Shown piece after piece: positions 25,855 through 35,506 of a DNA stretch of 64,000 nt. Position 1 is the stretch's first letter, and each line of letters opens with the position of its first letter. A model generated the notes under the pieces. That model worked only from the letters and a program-made list of their open reading frames with translations, ran no database searches and was not told the DNA's origin. The stretch spans positions 2,039,083 through 2,103,082 of the forward strand of contig NZ_LT635801.1 in assembly GCF_900128495.1 (NCBI RefSeq), in the 5' to 3' direction. This DNA comes from Bacteroides ilei (GTDB lineage: Bacteria > Bacteroidota > Bacteroidia > Bacteroidales > Bacteroidaceae). The translations under genes and the position numbers were made by a program.

Positions 25855-26427
25855 ATGAATATGAGAAAAGAGATTGCATGTGTCATATTGATTTTGCTGG
25901 CGGCCTGTGTAAATAAGCCCGGACAGCCTGTGCAGGAGGCTATCTCTACAGCTGTTATTGGAGGTGCGGACAGCATGACATCTATCGTGGTTGCCGATAC
26001 TTGTGCTTCATTTCAAGATACAGTAACATACGAATTACGTCAGTGTCAACTTTGGTATACAAAAGATTTACCTGAAGCATATGACGGAGAAACCCGTATG
26101 TGGACAGAACATGAAGTATATACAGAAAATGTGCCCGTGATTAATGTGTTTGTAAGCAATCCGAAGGACATTCCGTTGGAGTTCGGACGGGATATACGTT
26201 TCTATTTGTGGAAAAATGATAAATGGTGTCCACCGAAACAAAGGGATACCTCCTATACGCTTGTATGGAATAGTGATGCGTTTATGATAGAGAAGGCTCC
26301 TTTGCTGTATTGCTTCCGTTGTAAACTGAATGAATATTACATTCCAAAAGGGAAATACCGGGTTCAGAAATCATTTAGCAGAGGTGATGAGGATATTCTT
26401 TTGACAGACAGTTTTGAGGTTAAATAA
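25855..26427 (+). CDS. Lipoprotein with bacterial Ig-like domain
   Basis: A 190-aa lipoprotein (signal MNMRKEIACVILILLAAC, lipobox AAC). The mature part carries one Ig-like domain of the Big_14-like type: VPVINVFVSNPKDIPLEFGRDIRFYLWKNDKWCPP..., ending with the diagnostic YYIPKGKYRVQKSF and a final strand. Domains of this family pack a charged beta-sandwich and usually mediate contacts. Here the partner is unknown. It belongs to the same cluster as the following Ig-like genes, with 14 bp to the next. Confidence 0.7.
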   Translation: MNMRKEIACVILILLAACVNKPGQPVQEAISTAVIGGADSMTSIVVADTCASFQDTVTYELRQCQLWYTKDLPEAYDGETRMWTEHEVYTENVPVINVFVSNPKDIPLEFGRDIRFYLWKNDKWCPPKQRDTSYTLVWNSDAFMIEKAPLLYCFRCKLNEYYIPKGKYRVQKSFSRGDEDILLTDSFEVK

Positions 26428-26441
26428 AAAATGTGTGGAGT

Positions 26442-26912
26442 ATGAAAAACTGGTATATTTATTTCGTGGCGATGATGGCAATATGCGGACTGGGATGCAA
26501 TCGCACGGCATCAAAAAAGCAGGTTATGCAGATTGGACCTGCCGATGCACAATGTCTGAACTGTGATACGTTAGGGAATACTATGCGGATGAATATGATA
26601 CAGAACCATTATCCGCTTGATACGAAGAATGTGTATGCTATCCTATTGAATCCTAAGCGTAAGTCGCTGATTTTTGGTGGTGACTGGATATTGCAGAAAT
26701 GGGAAAACGGCTCGTGGATAGGTGCAAAGATGAATGGAATGTATGGCTTTGGAGATGTAGGTATGCAGTTAAACTTTGCTCCTGATTATTATTGTTTTAG
26801 TTATCCTGTCAGTTGCTATGGAATTACATCCGGAAAATATCGGATTATTCAATCATTTCATGACGGGAGGGAAGAAATTACAGTAAGTGCCGAGTTCTGG
26901 ATAGACAAATAA
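26442..26912 (+). CDS. Short lipoprotein with Ig-like domain
   Basis: A 156-aa lipoprotein starting at ATG 26442 (MKNWYIYFVAMMAICGLGC; lipobox GLGC), preceded by a GTGGAG ribosome-binding site. An in-frame GTG at 26433 is less likely. The domain reads MNMIQNHYPLDTKNVYAILLNPKRKSLIFGGDWILQKWENGSW, ending in SGKYRIIQSFHDGREEITVSAEFWI. It is the same Ig-like family as its neighbours, with the signature YP-x3-xxV at the start and GKYRI near the end. The function is unknown. Confidence 0.72.
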   Translation: MKNWYIYFVAMMAICGLGCNRTASKKQVMQIGPADAQCLNCDTLGNTMRMNMIQNHYPLDTKNVYAILLNPKRKSLIFGGDWILQKWENGSWIGAKMNGMYGFGDVGMQLNFAPDYYCFSYPVSCYGITSGKYRIIQSFHDGREEITVSAEFWIDK

Positions 26913-26946
26913 CGGAAAATTGTTTCACGGAAAAATCGATAATACA

Positions 26947-28296
26947 ATGAGAAGAAAAGGACTATATTTACCGGCTTGCGTTTTCTTGCTGATGGTAGGC
27001 TGCATCAGTAATGCGGAACAAAAGAAAGCGGAAGCCTCAGAAGTCGTACCTTATGTGCCTGTTCCTAACCAGGCTGAAGGTCATAAAGTTATTGATGCCT
27101 TGAGTAAGGCTTACGGTGATGATCCGAACAGCATCGGAGATTTTATCGGGAGTCCCCGTTGTCCGGATTTTCTAGAGGGACATTATTTTGACGGAAACAC
27201 ACTGGTCCTTCAGGTACGGGGTGATACGCTGCGGGCACGGAAGATACTGGAAGAGGTGTCGAGAAGCAAGGCTTTCCGTATCGAAATGATGACCGACAGT
27301 ATTTTCTCAGAAAAACAGCTTAAAGATTTATTGGATGAACTGAACAGACGGTATAATGCTTTGCCGGAAGGTAAATTGAAAGCTAATATGATGATGTGGG
27401 GAAGTACGCTCCATTTCATTGAAGTGACCTTTATCCGTAACACTCCGGAAGCCCGTGCGGAATTCCGCAGGTTGCTGATGGATTCGCCTGCCATTCGTTT
27501 TTCTGGTCCGGAAGAGCCCGTTCGGAATAATGTCACTGGTGTGTCCGAAGCGCACGGTATTTGCCTGTATCCGGAATACACTGTTTATGCTGATACGGCT
27601 TCCACTGCTTCATTCATTCTCATGAACGGAAGTAATGAGGCGATTACTTGTGGAGAGCATTATTTCATTACTTACGAAGGGAAAGATGGTCAATGGTATG
27701 AACTGCCTATTAATACATTTGCAGTGGATATTGCCTATTATGTTACTCCTGGTTCATCACGTCAGTTTGTTGCGAGATTGTATCCAGAAGTCAATGGGAA
27801 TGCATCGGGACGCTACCGATTCTTCTATGAGGTGTCTTTGGAGTCAAGAGAAAATATCCGGATGATGGCAGAATTTCGTCTGACGGACAATTACGAGAAA
27901 GCCAAACGGGCTGAAAAAACTCCGATACCAAAAACGACAGTAAAGAATTATGTGGAGGCTCCAAAGGAAGATGAGCAAACAGTTTATCAGGTAGTGGAGG
28001 AGATGCCAGAGTTTCCCGGTGGTATGCCTGCTTTAATGGAGTTTATCCGGAAAAACCTGCGGCATGACAAGGCTGAAAAGAATGAGCGTGTCATCATTCA
28101 AATAGTAGTAGATAAGAAGGGAAATGCCACTAACCCTGTGGTGTTGCGGAGTACAAATCCGGCGTTGGATGAAGAAGCCTTACGCATCGTTAGTCTGATG
28201 CCGAAATGGAAACCGGGCAGACAGGCCGGGAAGAACCGAAATGTAAAGTTTGCTTTTCCTGTTGCGTTTAAACCTTCTGTGCAGAACACGAATTAA
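26947..28296 (+). CDS. Lipoprotein with Ig-like region and TonB C-terminal domain
   Basis: A 449-aa lipoprotein (MRRKGLYLPACVFLLMVGC). Its N-terminal half (~30-190) is of unknown fold. A central Ig-like domain follows (YPEYTVYADTASTASFILMNGSNEAITCGEHYFITYEGKDGQWYE...SGRYRFFYEVSL). The C-terminal ~90 residues form a TonB C-terminal domain (VVEEMPEFPGGMPALMEFIRKNL...ALRIVSLMPKWKPGRQAGK). TonB_C normally touches outer-membrane receptors from an inner-membrane anchor. Here a lipid anchor replaces the membrane helix, so classical energy transduction is unlikely. ATG 26947 is chosen over a TTG at 26920. Confidence 0.78.
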   Translation: MRRKGLYLPACVFLLMVGCISNAEQKKAEASEVVPYVPVPNQAEGHKVIDALSKAYGDDPNSIGDFIGSPRCPDFLEGHYFDGNTLVLQVRGDTLRARKILEEVSRSKAFRIEMMTDSIFSEKQLKDLLDELNRRYNALPEGKLKANMMMWGSTLHFIEVTFIRNTPEARAEFRRLLMDSPAIRFSGPEEPVRNNVTGVSEAHGICLYPEYTVYADTASTASFILMNGSNEAITCGEHYFITYEGKDGQWYELPINTFAVDIAYYVTPGSSRQFVARLYPEVNGNASGRYRFFYEVSLESRENIRMMAEFRLTDNYEKAKRAEKTPIPKTTVKNYVEAPKEDEQTVYQVVEEMPEFPGGMPALMEFIRKNLRHDKAEKNERVIIQIVVDKKGNATNPVVLRSTNPALDEEALRIVSLMPKWKPGRQAGKNRNVKFAFPVAFKPSVQNTN

Positions 28297-28310
28297 ATTG
28301 AGTGTGAATA

Positions 28311-29363
28311 ATGAACAGAAACAGATTTTTAGCTTGTTTTTTCTTATGGGGCATTCTGGTAGCAAATGGATTGCTGGCAGGTTGTATGGAAACCCATCAT
28401 CAGTCGAATACATCAACTGATAAGAATACACATTTGGCGTCAGACGATTTGATTGATATATCGGCAGAATATGATTATTATCCGTTGAAGACGACGAAAG
28501 TGGTGCTTCAAGTGACTAACCATTCTAAGGATATTTGTGAAGGCCGGCAAGCATATACTTTGGAATATTATGATGAGGACCAGAATATGTGGGAAGCCTT
28601 GCCGGTAGATACGGTTCCGGATACTCCCTTGCTCATTCCATCTGGATATAAAGGCGTGTGCCAGCTTGTTCCTTTGGATATTACTGGTTTAAAAAAACGG
28701 GTGGGTAAATACCGTATTGGTAAATGTTTTGTTAATAGTGTGAAGAAGCATTATGCGTTTTTTGAATTGGTAGATTCCAAGGGAGTGTTGGAGTTACGCA
28801 GACGAATCGATGACTATAATAGAAAAGGTGCAAACGATAAGACTGATACAGTAGCACAAAATATTCTTATGACTTATACTCAGGGCGATACTATTTTTGT
28901 AATGTTGATGAATAACGACCTCCGGTTTCAGGAAATGTTTCGTCGTAAAGTATTAAGTTATTCGTCTGTAAGTCACGGTGCTTTTCGAGGAGATATACCG
29001 TTGATTCAAGCTACTTATAGCGATACGTTGCAGATACGGATGAGGACAGAGCATCAATCTTATCCGGTTGGGACGGAAACAGTATCGGTGACGTTGACCA
29101 ATCATAGTAAGAGGACTCTTTTTTTCGGCGAGGATTATGGAGTGGTCCGTAAAGAGGGCAACCAATGGATTCTTTTGAATGGTAACAATTCTTGGTTAGA
29201 TATTGGAATTGGGGTTCCCTCGTGTAAGGATTACCATTTTGATGCGTGTCTTTACCCTATCTTTAATGAAAATTGTCCGGGTATTTATAAGGTATTTAAG
29301 GAGATTTCTTTTATTGGCGGGCAAAAGAAATGGTTGATGTCGGCAGAATTTGAGATTAAATAA
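28311..29363 (+). CDS. Lipoprotein with two Ig-like domains
   Basis: A 350-aa lipoprotein (lipobox LLAGC at ~25). It has two Ig-like domains of the cluster's family. The first begins ISAEYDYYPLKTTKVVLQVTN and ends KRVGKYRIGKCF. The second begins MRTEHQSYPVGTETVSVTLTN and ends PGIYKVFKEISF. A helical linker lies between them (LELRRRIDDYNRK). The layout is the same as in the following gene, except that the TonB C-terminal domain is missing. It is probably an internal duplication product. Confidence 0.75.
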   Translation: MNRNRFLACFFLWGILVANGLLAGCMETHHQSNTSTDKNTHLASDDLIDISAEYDYYPLKTTKVVLQVTNHSKDICEGRQAYTLEYYDEDQNMWEALPVDTVPDTPLLIPSGYKGVCQLVPLDITGLKKRVGKYRIGKCFVNSVKKHYAFFELVDSKGVLELRRRIDDYNRKGANDKTDTVAQNILMTYTQGDTIFVMLMNNDLRFQEMFRRKVLSYSSVSHGAFRGDIPLIQATYSDTLQIRMRTEHQSYPVGTETVSVTLTNHSKRTLFFGEDYGVVRKEGNQWILLNGNNSWLDIGIGVPSCKDYHFDACLYPIFNENCPGIYKVFKEISFIGGQKKWLMSAEFEIK

Positions 29364-29426
29364 TGCGTTAAATACCCTTTTATTCTTATTAGGTGAACAG
29401 GGAAATAGAATTTTATTGTATAGCGT

Positions 29427-31013
29427 ATGAAAACAAATGCACTTTTTCAATTGTTTGTGGCGGTGGCTTGCATGATGTGTGCCGGCTGTACGGGCAAGCG
29501 AAAAGCACAATCGGATGTTGCTTTGGTAAAGGAGACTCCTCCGGCAGTACAGAGTCCGGAAGTAACGGATGACACACTTGCAGTAGAGGAACCGGATACG
29601 GAAACTTCGACAGACAATCTGCCTCGACCGGTGGCGATGGTGCTGGAACCGGTGGCACGGGATATTCCTGTTGGCCGTCCTCTTTCTGCAGATTCGCTTT
29701 CCATGCGTACGGAATATGATTATTATCCTGTAGCGACTTCCAAGGTCAAGGTCTTCATTACCAATCGTGCAAATCAGAAATATGACAGTGGGGAAAGGTA
29801 TAGTCTGGTATATTACAACGAAGCACTAAAGCAATGGGAACCTCAGCCGACCAATCCGATAATCAACGATGTATTGTGGGTGTTTACGCCCGATTACCCT
29901 ACGCACCGGCAGACCATTCAGTTTTATACGGACAAGAACCGTCCCGGCAGGTATCGCATTTACAAATCATTCAACCGGAATACACGTACGGCATACGCTG
30001 AGTTTGAACTCGTATCAAAGGCCCAGCATCAGAAATTGCTTGACAAAATTAACTGGTATGGAGAGAAGCATCCCAAGGACCGTGTCATAGAAAACCTGAA
30101 TACTTGGGGATTCCAGGACAATGACACATTGTATATGTCGTGTATGGTGAACTCGGAGGCATTGCAGAAAGAGTTCCGGCAGAAGGTGCTGAATTATGCG
30201 GCAATCGTGGTGAACGATGGAAAAGAGGATGTGGTTACTTATTTCACCCAACCGATGTGTACGGATACTTTCGGCATCAAGATGTACACGGAGAAAGCGG
30301 TGTATCCGCTGAATACAGAATCCGTAGCGGTGAGAATCGTGAACCGGAGCGGACGGAGTATCTCAATGGGGTCGCCGTACCAGGTACTTCGGAAAGAAGG
30401 TGAAAAATGGCTGTCTTTGCCTGGAGCAACGGTTTGGACACTTGAAGAACGTTTTCTTCCATCCAATAAAATCTATCCCTTTTCAGCCAGTTTGTATCCG
30501 TCACTTCATGTGCTTACGCCCGGCATCTATCGTGTGGTGAAGGAAATGGATATTGGGGATAATTATCGCGACTGGTATTTTGCTGCGGAGTTTCGGATTG
30601 GCAACGAGGTGGAAGAGCGGGACGCAGCGGACAAGGAGCCTTCTTCAAAGCCTTTGCAGGAAGTTGTAGAGGAAAAGGATATGGATATTGCGTATGACGT
30701 GGTAGAGGAGATGCCGGAGTTTCCTGGAGGTATGTCGGCTTTGATGGATTTTATTCGGAAGAACCTGAACTATGACAAGTCGCTTGTGCCTGAAACAGTT
30801 GTAATTCCTCGGGTCATCGTGCAGTTTGTGATAGATGAAGAAGGAAACATTATTCATCCAGTGGTGCTGCGGGGACTTAATCTGGAGTTGGACGAAGAAG
30901 CCCTTCGTGTAGTGAGACTGATGCCGAAATGGAAACCGGGTCGGCAGAGTGGAAAACCTCAGAAAGTGAGGTATGCCATTCCTGTTTATTTTTCCTCGTA
31001 CACAACAAACTGA
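29427..31013 (+). CDS. Lipoprotein with two Ig-like domains and TonB C-terminal domain
   Basis: A 528-aa lipoprotein (MKTNALFQLFVAVACMMCAGC; lipobox CAGC). A Pro/Thr/Glu spacer is followed by two Ig-like domains (TEYDYYPVATSKVKVFITN ... GRYRIYKSF; YTEKAVYPLNTESVAVRIVN ... PGIYRVVKEM). A second spacer leads to a TonB C-terminal domain (VVEEMPEFPGGMSALMDFIRKNLNYD...LRVVRLMPKWKPGRQSGK). It is the fullest member of the family and combines the architectures of the two preceding genes. It ends 20 bp from the convergent traX. Confidence 0.78.
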   Translation: MKTNALFQLFVAVACMMCAGCTGKRKAQSDVALVKETPPAVQSPEVTDDTLAVEEPDTETSTDNLPRPVAMVLEPVARDIPVGRPLSADSLSMRTEYDYYPVATSKVKVFITNRANQKYDSGERYSLVYYNEALKQWEPQPTNPIINDVLWVFTPDYPTHRQTIQFYTDKNRPGRYRIYKSFNRNTRTAYAEFELVSKAQHQKLLDKINWYGEKHPKDRVIENLNTWGFQDNDTLYMSCMVNSEALQKEFRQKVLNYAAIVVNDGKEDVVTYFTQPMCTDTFGIKMYTEKAVYPLNTESVAVRIVNRSGRSISMGSPYQVLRKEGEKWLSLPGATVWTLEERFLPSNKIYPFSASLYPSLHVLTPGIYRVVKEMDIGDNYRDWYFAAEFRIGNEVEERDAADKEPSSKPLQEVVEEKDMDIAYDVVEEMPEFPGGMSALMDFIRKNLNYDKSLVPETVVIPRVIVQFVIDEEGNIIHPVVLRGLNLELDEEALRVVRLMPKWKPGRQSGKPQKVRYAIPVYFSSYTTN

Positions 31014-31033
31014 AAGTTATTAAATATATGTTA

Positions 31034-31723
31034 TTAGTATTTCATATAGAGATTGATTAGCAAAATATGAATTGGGTAAAAAGCATAGAAACCATATTTG
31101 GCTATGCTTCCCTGTACAAACCCTCTTGTACCATTATACAGATATAGAATCATGCAGGCCATTATAGCACCAATTATCCCGTAGTGCATCATCAAAACAA
31201 ATGTGCAAAAAAATTGCATACCTCTACTATATGGGAAAGAGTGACCATATACATTAAAAAGATAAAATATAACGATAACAATAATCCCTCTCCATTCATA
31301 ATCCACTCCAAGCCAAGAAGCGAGTCCGGCCATGCCAATTGTCCAAAAGAATCCCAGTACCAGACTACGTTGCAGAAGATTTTCAAGAACCATAAGCGTG
31401 GCCACACCCAAAGCCAGTGTAAACATCACATTATGTGTCCTGTCAGCACCATTCAGCAGATACCAGGGTATTTCACTGATTACGGCAAAGCCCAGCAGGG
31501 TAAAGAAATACCTGTACCTGCTTCTGGTATGAATAAACCCTTCCGCTATCAGGAAGGCAAATACAGGAAAAGCGATGCGCCCTACACAGCGCATCGTTTC
31601 GTATAATACGGTACCATGCTCCATCAGATAGAGAGCAATATGGTCTATCACCATGGAAATCAAAGCAATGACTTTCAGCGCACTGCCGCTAAGTCCGAAT
31701 GCCGGTTTTAAGGTCAGATTCAT
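31034..31723 (-). CDS. traX: TraX family membrane protein
   Basis: A 229-aa polytopic inner-membrane protein of the TraX family (pilin acetylase in F). It shows the characteristic start LSGSALKVIALISMVIDHIALYL and RCVGRIAFPVFAFLIAEGFIHT, with about seven hydrophobic segments, then ISEIPWYLLNG. In F-type systems TraX N-acetylates pilin. Here the target could be the TraE-like pilin, but this is inferred. It is the last gene of the tra operon, 11 bp after the coupling-protein gene. Confidence 0.85.
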   Translation of the reverse strand: MNLTLKPAFGLSGSALKVIALISMVIDHIALYLMEHGTVLYETMRCVGRIAFPVFAFLIAEGFIHTRSRYRYFFTLLGFAVISEIPWYLLNGADRTHNVMFTLALGVATLMVLENLLQRSLVLGFFWTIGMAGLASWLGVDYEWRGIIVIVIFYLFNVYGHSFPYSRGMQFFCTFVLMMHYGIIGAIMACMILYLYNGTRGFVQGSIAKYGFYAFYPIHILLINLYMKY

Positions 31724-31734
31724 AGGCTATATGT

Positions 31735-34044
31735 TTAGCTGATACCGAGAAGTTCCTTTACCATATCCTCCACTTCCTGATTCACACGCTTGAAGTTACG
31801 GTTCAGCAGGATTTCCTTCTCTTTGTCATTCTTGAACTCATAGATTTTAGGAAGAGGAACATAGTGTTTTTCCTCGTCCTTAATCTTCTTCATGTCAAAA
31901 TGCGTCTTGCAGAAATACTTTGTGGTCTTGAATTCTTCCGACTGTTCGATGTCAAAATGGTCAAGCATACTGTCATCGGTAGCCGTAAAGTCACGTGCAG
32001 CCTGTCCGGCCAGCCAGCCTGTTGCCATATCCGCAATCTTGGCTGCAGGAACCAGAAAGTCCATCTTCTCAGATATTGTGGTTGATACCTTGTGGTCATT
32101 GATGGAAATGGAGCGTGAAGTCTGCTTGGCCTTTCCGAACACATCATTCTGTGCCCACTCCAGCGTTTCCTTGTTACGTGCCGCACCCATGAAGATATTA
32201 CCGCAGGTGGTGATAATCTTCTGCATACCTACCTTGCCGTAGTCAGCTTCCAGCTGAGGAAGCTCCTGGAAACCTAAAGTCACGGCAACCTTGTTGGAAC
32301 GAGCCGTACCGATAAGACGGTCTATCTTGTGAAAGTACAGTGTCGGAAGCTCATCCACGATGATGCTCACCGGGATGTTACCCTTTGAGTTCACCCTTGT
32401 AATCAGGCGGTTCAGTACCAGGGCATTGAGCGAGCCGATAACTTGTTCCTTTTCCGGGTCATTGGCAATCACCAGATAGCTCGGATTAGCCTTGTCAGAA
32501 ATCTTCAGGTCGAAATCATCCCCGGTGAATACCCAGTACGCTTCCGGAGACACAAGACGTGCGGCATTCACACGAAGCGTACCGACCATACCTTCAAGCT
32601 GGTCATTCGCCTTATTCTCGTATGCACTCTTGAAAGGAGCCATCAGCGAAGCAATCCTGTCATCCTGCATCAGGATATTGAATACCTGGTCGTATGGTCT
32701 CCCAAGAAATGAAAGCACATGCGGCATATCCGAAAACTCTCCGGTTACGGTATCCGGTTCCACCTCATTGCCATGTTCGTCCTCATACCAGCACCTCTGA
32801 ATCAGAATCTTCCTGCCGGTCCTGTCCTTATAACTGTATCCGTTCAGGTCCACAAACATACGGTCCTCGTCAGTCGATACGTCATTGCCGTTCTCATCCA
32901 CGAAATCAAGGACCACATTGCCGTCCTTGTCTATGGCATTGAAGTCATCCCAGTTGCGTATGACAATCTCCAGCTTCTTTCCCTCCAGTGATATGAAACG
33001 CTTCAGTTTCCTGCCGTTCCTGAATCCTACCGGATGGAAGTTTACAAAGAAATAGATGATGGCAGCCAGGAAGTTTTCCGCAGAATTAGTGAAGAATGCT
33101 TCCGATCCGCCCTTCTTCTCTCCACCTCCCTTGTTGAGCGAGGCCAAAAGAGTAGCCGCCGTTTCAGAAGCGGCAGCCAAATCGGGGATATATTTCCGCT
33201 GAATCGGATTGATACGGTTGGAGTATTCCACATCGGTAAAATTTACTATACGGAATCCGCAGTTCTGAGGCAGTTTACCAGCTTTCCTGTTCTTACAGTA
33301 CTGATAGAAAAGCGTCTGTGCAAGTGTCGGAAACTTGAAGTCATATACCATCATGGCAAATCCCTTTGCTGAATGCTGCCTGATGAACGGGTCAATGATA
33401 CCGAAAGACTTACCCGAACCCGGCGTACCCAGTACAATCGTGCCACGGAACGGATTGATGATATTGATCCATCCTTTGTGCATTTTCTTTTTCCAGTAGT
33501 ATATCATTGGAATGTTCACCGAATAATCATTGCTGACCAGCGTTTCAGACTGTTGGAACGATTCGTTCTCAAAGTTGAAACGGTCCTCACCAACCTTGTA
33601 GTTGTAATACTTGGCAATGCCGTCCAGTCCCTGATGTACCAGCATGGTACCGACTACCGAACAGACCGCATACATAAGCCTGTTGGCCGGAAATCCCAGC
33701 CAGCTGAACCCGAAACTCATGCCGTGGAATACAAAACAAAGCCCTACAAGTGTCAGACCGGCCAGTACCGGATAGATGACCATAGTCCTTACATTGAACT
33801 TCAGCGACTTTTCAGCTTTTGTGCCGATACAGACAATACAGATGCATATCAGTTCGGCCACCTTGCATCCCGATACGGAATTGAATACCCTGAACCGTGC
33901 CAGCAGGTCGAGTACGAACTGTGTAACTCTGTTGTCTGCCGTAACAGGCAGATTCATGATGATTTCAATAATCAGAAAGATATAGATGCAACTCCTGAAG
34001 TAGTTGTACATCTGCTGCTGTTCCCTTGTCTCTTCAAATGCCAT
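31735..34044 (-). CDS. Type IV coupling protein (VirD4/TraD-like, MobC type)
   Basis: The 769-aa inner-membrane ATPase brings the relaxosome to the secretion channel. About four hydrophobic segments occupy the first 165 residues. The P-loop is LGTPGSGKS near 205-213, Walker B is SIIVDELPTLY, and the motif GFQELPQLEADYG with GAARNKETLEW follows, typical of TraG/VirD4 proteins. Length is usual for Bacteroidales coupling proteins. It lies in the tra operon between the traO-like gene (24 bp) and traX, rather than beside the relaxase as in some elements. Confidence 0.92.
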   Translation of the reverse strand: MAFEETREQQQMYNYFRSCIYIFLIIEIIMNLPVTADNRVTQFVLDLLARFRVFNSVSGCKVAELICICIVCIGTKAEKSLKFNVRTMVIYPVLAGLTLVGLCFVFHGMSFGFSWLGFPANRLMYAVCSVVGTMLVHQGLDGIAKYYNYKVGEDRFNFENESFQQSETLVSNDYSVNIPMIYYWKKKMHKGWINIINPFRGTIVLGTPGSGKSFGIIDPFIRQHSAKGFAMMVYDFKFPTLAQTLFYQYCKNRKAGKLPQNCGFRIVNFTDVEYSNRINPIQRKYIPDLAAASETAATLLASLNKGGGEKKGGSEAFFTNSAENFLAAIIYFFVNFHPVGFRNGRKLKRFISLEGKKLEIVIRNWDDFNAIDKDGNVVLDFVDENGNDVSTDEDRMFVDLNGYSYKDRTGRKILIQRCWYEDEHGNEVEPDTVTGEFSDMPHVLSFLGRPYDQVFNILMQDDRIASLMAPFKSAYENKANDQLEGMVGTLRVNAARLVSPEAYWVFTGDDFDLKISDKANPSYLVIANDPEKEQVIGSLNALVLNRLITRVNSKGNIPVSIIVDELPTLYFHKIDRLIGTARSNKVAVTLGFQELPQLEADYGKVGMQKIITTCGNIFMGAARNKETLEWAQNDVFGKAKQTSRSISINDHKVSTTISEKMDFLVPAAKIADMATGWLAGQAARDFTATDDSMLDHFDIEQSEEFKTTKYFCKTHFDMKKIKDEEKHYVPLPKIYEFKNDKEKEILLNRNFKRVNQEVEDMVKELLGIS

Positions 34045-34068
34045 ACGCTCTAAATGTATATGAATTTG

Positions 34069-34542
34069 CTAAAATGGAACCTTTATACCCAACAGCAGAC
34101 CGTTGCGGAAGGTATCCCCATGCAGGAAGTTCACATTGTTCTTCTGTATGACAGAGAACTCCAGTCCGCTGCGGAACACATAGCTGTATTCAAATCCGGC
34201 CTCCAGTCCGAAGAAGAACTTCTTCTGTACCGCACCGAACTGAGGCCCCAGACGAAGGCGCATCATGCCGTTCTTGTACCGTGCCAGACGGTGCTTGTAA
34301 ACCATACTGCCATCCCAGAAATATCCTTTCCAGTAATTGTGACATACCGGCTTCTGCCAGTGATTCCCGACCTCACCGTATACTTCGACCGCATTTCCGT
34401 ATGAAAGCGGAAACTCATAACCCAAAGTGGCATTCAGCGTACTTGGAAAAAGGAATCCGGCATTGACGGAAACCTTTCCGGTCTGTGCCGATGTACCGAT
34501 GAATGCAACCGAGCACAACAGAATGAACAGAATCTTTTTCAT
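34069..34542 (-). CDS. traO: Conjugative transfer protein TraO-like (outer-membrane)
   Basis: A 157-aa protein with signal peptide MKKILFILLCSVAFIGTSAQ. The mature part is rich in amphipathic beta strands (VSVNAGFLFPSTLNATLGYEF; LRLGPQFGAVQKKFFFGLEAGFEYSY) ending in a phenylalanine (IKVPF), like a small outer-membrane beta-barrel. Position after TraN matches traO of CTnDOT-type operons. It is thought to sit in the outer-membrane part of the channel. Its role is not proven. Confidence 0.78.
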   Translation of the reverse strand: MKKILFILLCSVAFIGTSAQTGKVSVNAGFLFPSTLNATLGYEFPLSYGNAVEVYGEVGNHWQKPVCHNYWKGYFWDGSMVYKHRLARYKNGMMRLRLGPQFGAVQKKFFFGLEAGFEYSYVFRSGLEFSVIQKNNVNFLHGDTFRNGLLLGIKVPF

Positions 34543-34545
34543 GGC

Positions 34546-35433
34546 CTATCTTTTTATGGAATGATCAATATAATAGTAGGGGTAATAGTCGGCACCGTCC
34601 AGAATATCCGAGTCGAAGCCGTCTGCATTGAGAATGTCCTCATACTCGATGGTGAGTACCACTACACGTCCGCTTATCTGGTTCTCGGAAATCTCCAGAC
34701 GGAGCACCTTCTCTTCAGGGAAAGTCAGCTTCGGAATCACAAGCACGTTCCTGTAGTCCTTTTTGAACTTACGGGTGTTGTTCATGGAGAATACCGGAGT
34801 AAGCTCTATGGTCTGTGAGTTGGTTGCCTTTGTCTCCTTTTTGTCAGTAAGTTTTACCCTTATTTCCTCAATGTCGTATGCAATCCTAGTCCTGTTCTTC
34901 AGCGTATAGTCCAGAAAGAAATAGTCACCGATGGAATAGATGTTGTTGATGTATGCCCTTATTCCGTTTTTGTCTGATACAATCTGGTTGAACTTTCTTC
35001 TGCTTCCATAGACAGCCCAGGCATATCGTGCAATCTCGGCCATAGGCATGGAAACCTCCGGATTGATATAGGACTGCGTCTCATTGTAGGATACATTGTA
35101 GATGGTAGAAGCACAATCCGGTGATTCGGTATAGAGAATGTCATACTGGGCAATATGACGCTCACCGATAATGGTGAGTGTACCCAGCAGTTCGTTTTCC
35201 TTGTAACCTTCCGACGATATGGAATCATTCTCCAGATAAGGCTTGATGCGGACGATATTGTCTGTACACTGGTTGCCTATAATTTTAGTAGTGGAAATAT
35301 CCACCATTTTGATGTTCTCGGGCATGACAATGTGCGTAGTCACTTCTCGGTTGATGTATATCTTCTCGTTGGCCGACAGATGTACGGCTATGCCTGTGAT
35401 AAGGCATATTATCAGAAAAATTCTGGTTTTCAT
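34546..35433 (-). CDS. traN: Conjugative transfer protein TraN (DUF4138, VirB9-like)
   Basis: A 295-aa protein with signal peptide MKTRIFLIICLITGIAVHLSA. DUF4138 features include VTTHIVMPENIKMVDISTTKIIG, the strand-rich core, and LTDKKETKATNSQTIELTP. TraN is the VirB9 counterpart in the outer-membrane core complex, working with TraM (VirB10) and TraO. It lies between traM and traO, and only 3 bp separate it from traO. Confidence 0.88.
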   Translation of the reverse strand: MKTRIFLIICLITGIAVHLSANEKIYINREVTTHIVMPENIKMVDISTTKIIGNQCTDNIVRIKPYLENDSISSEGYKENELLGTLTIIGERHIAQYDILYTESPDCASTIYNVSYNETQSYINPEVSMPMAEIARYAWAVYGSRRKFNQIVSDKNGIRAYINNIYSIGDYFFLDYTLKNRTRIAYDIEEIRVKLTDKKETKATNSQTIELTPVFSMNNTRKFKKDYRNVLVIPKLTFPEEKVLRLEISENQISGRVVVLTIEYEDILNADGFDSDILDGADYYPYYYIDHSIKR

Positions 35434-35506
35434 ATTGAGTAATCTTTATAGTTTATGAATGGTACTGTTATAATCGGATATAAACGCAATATTAAGTAGC
35501 GGTATA

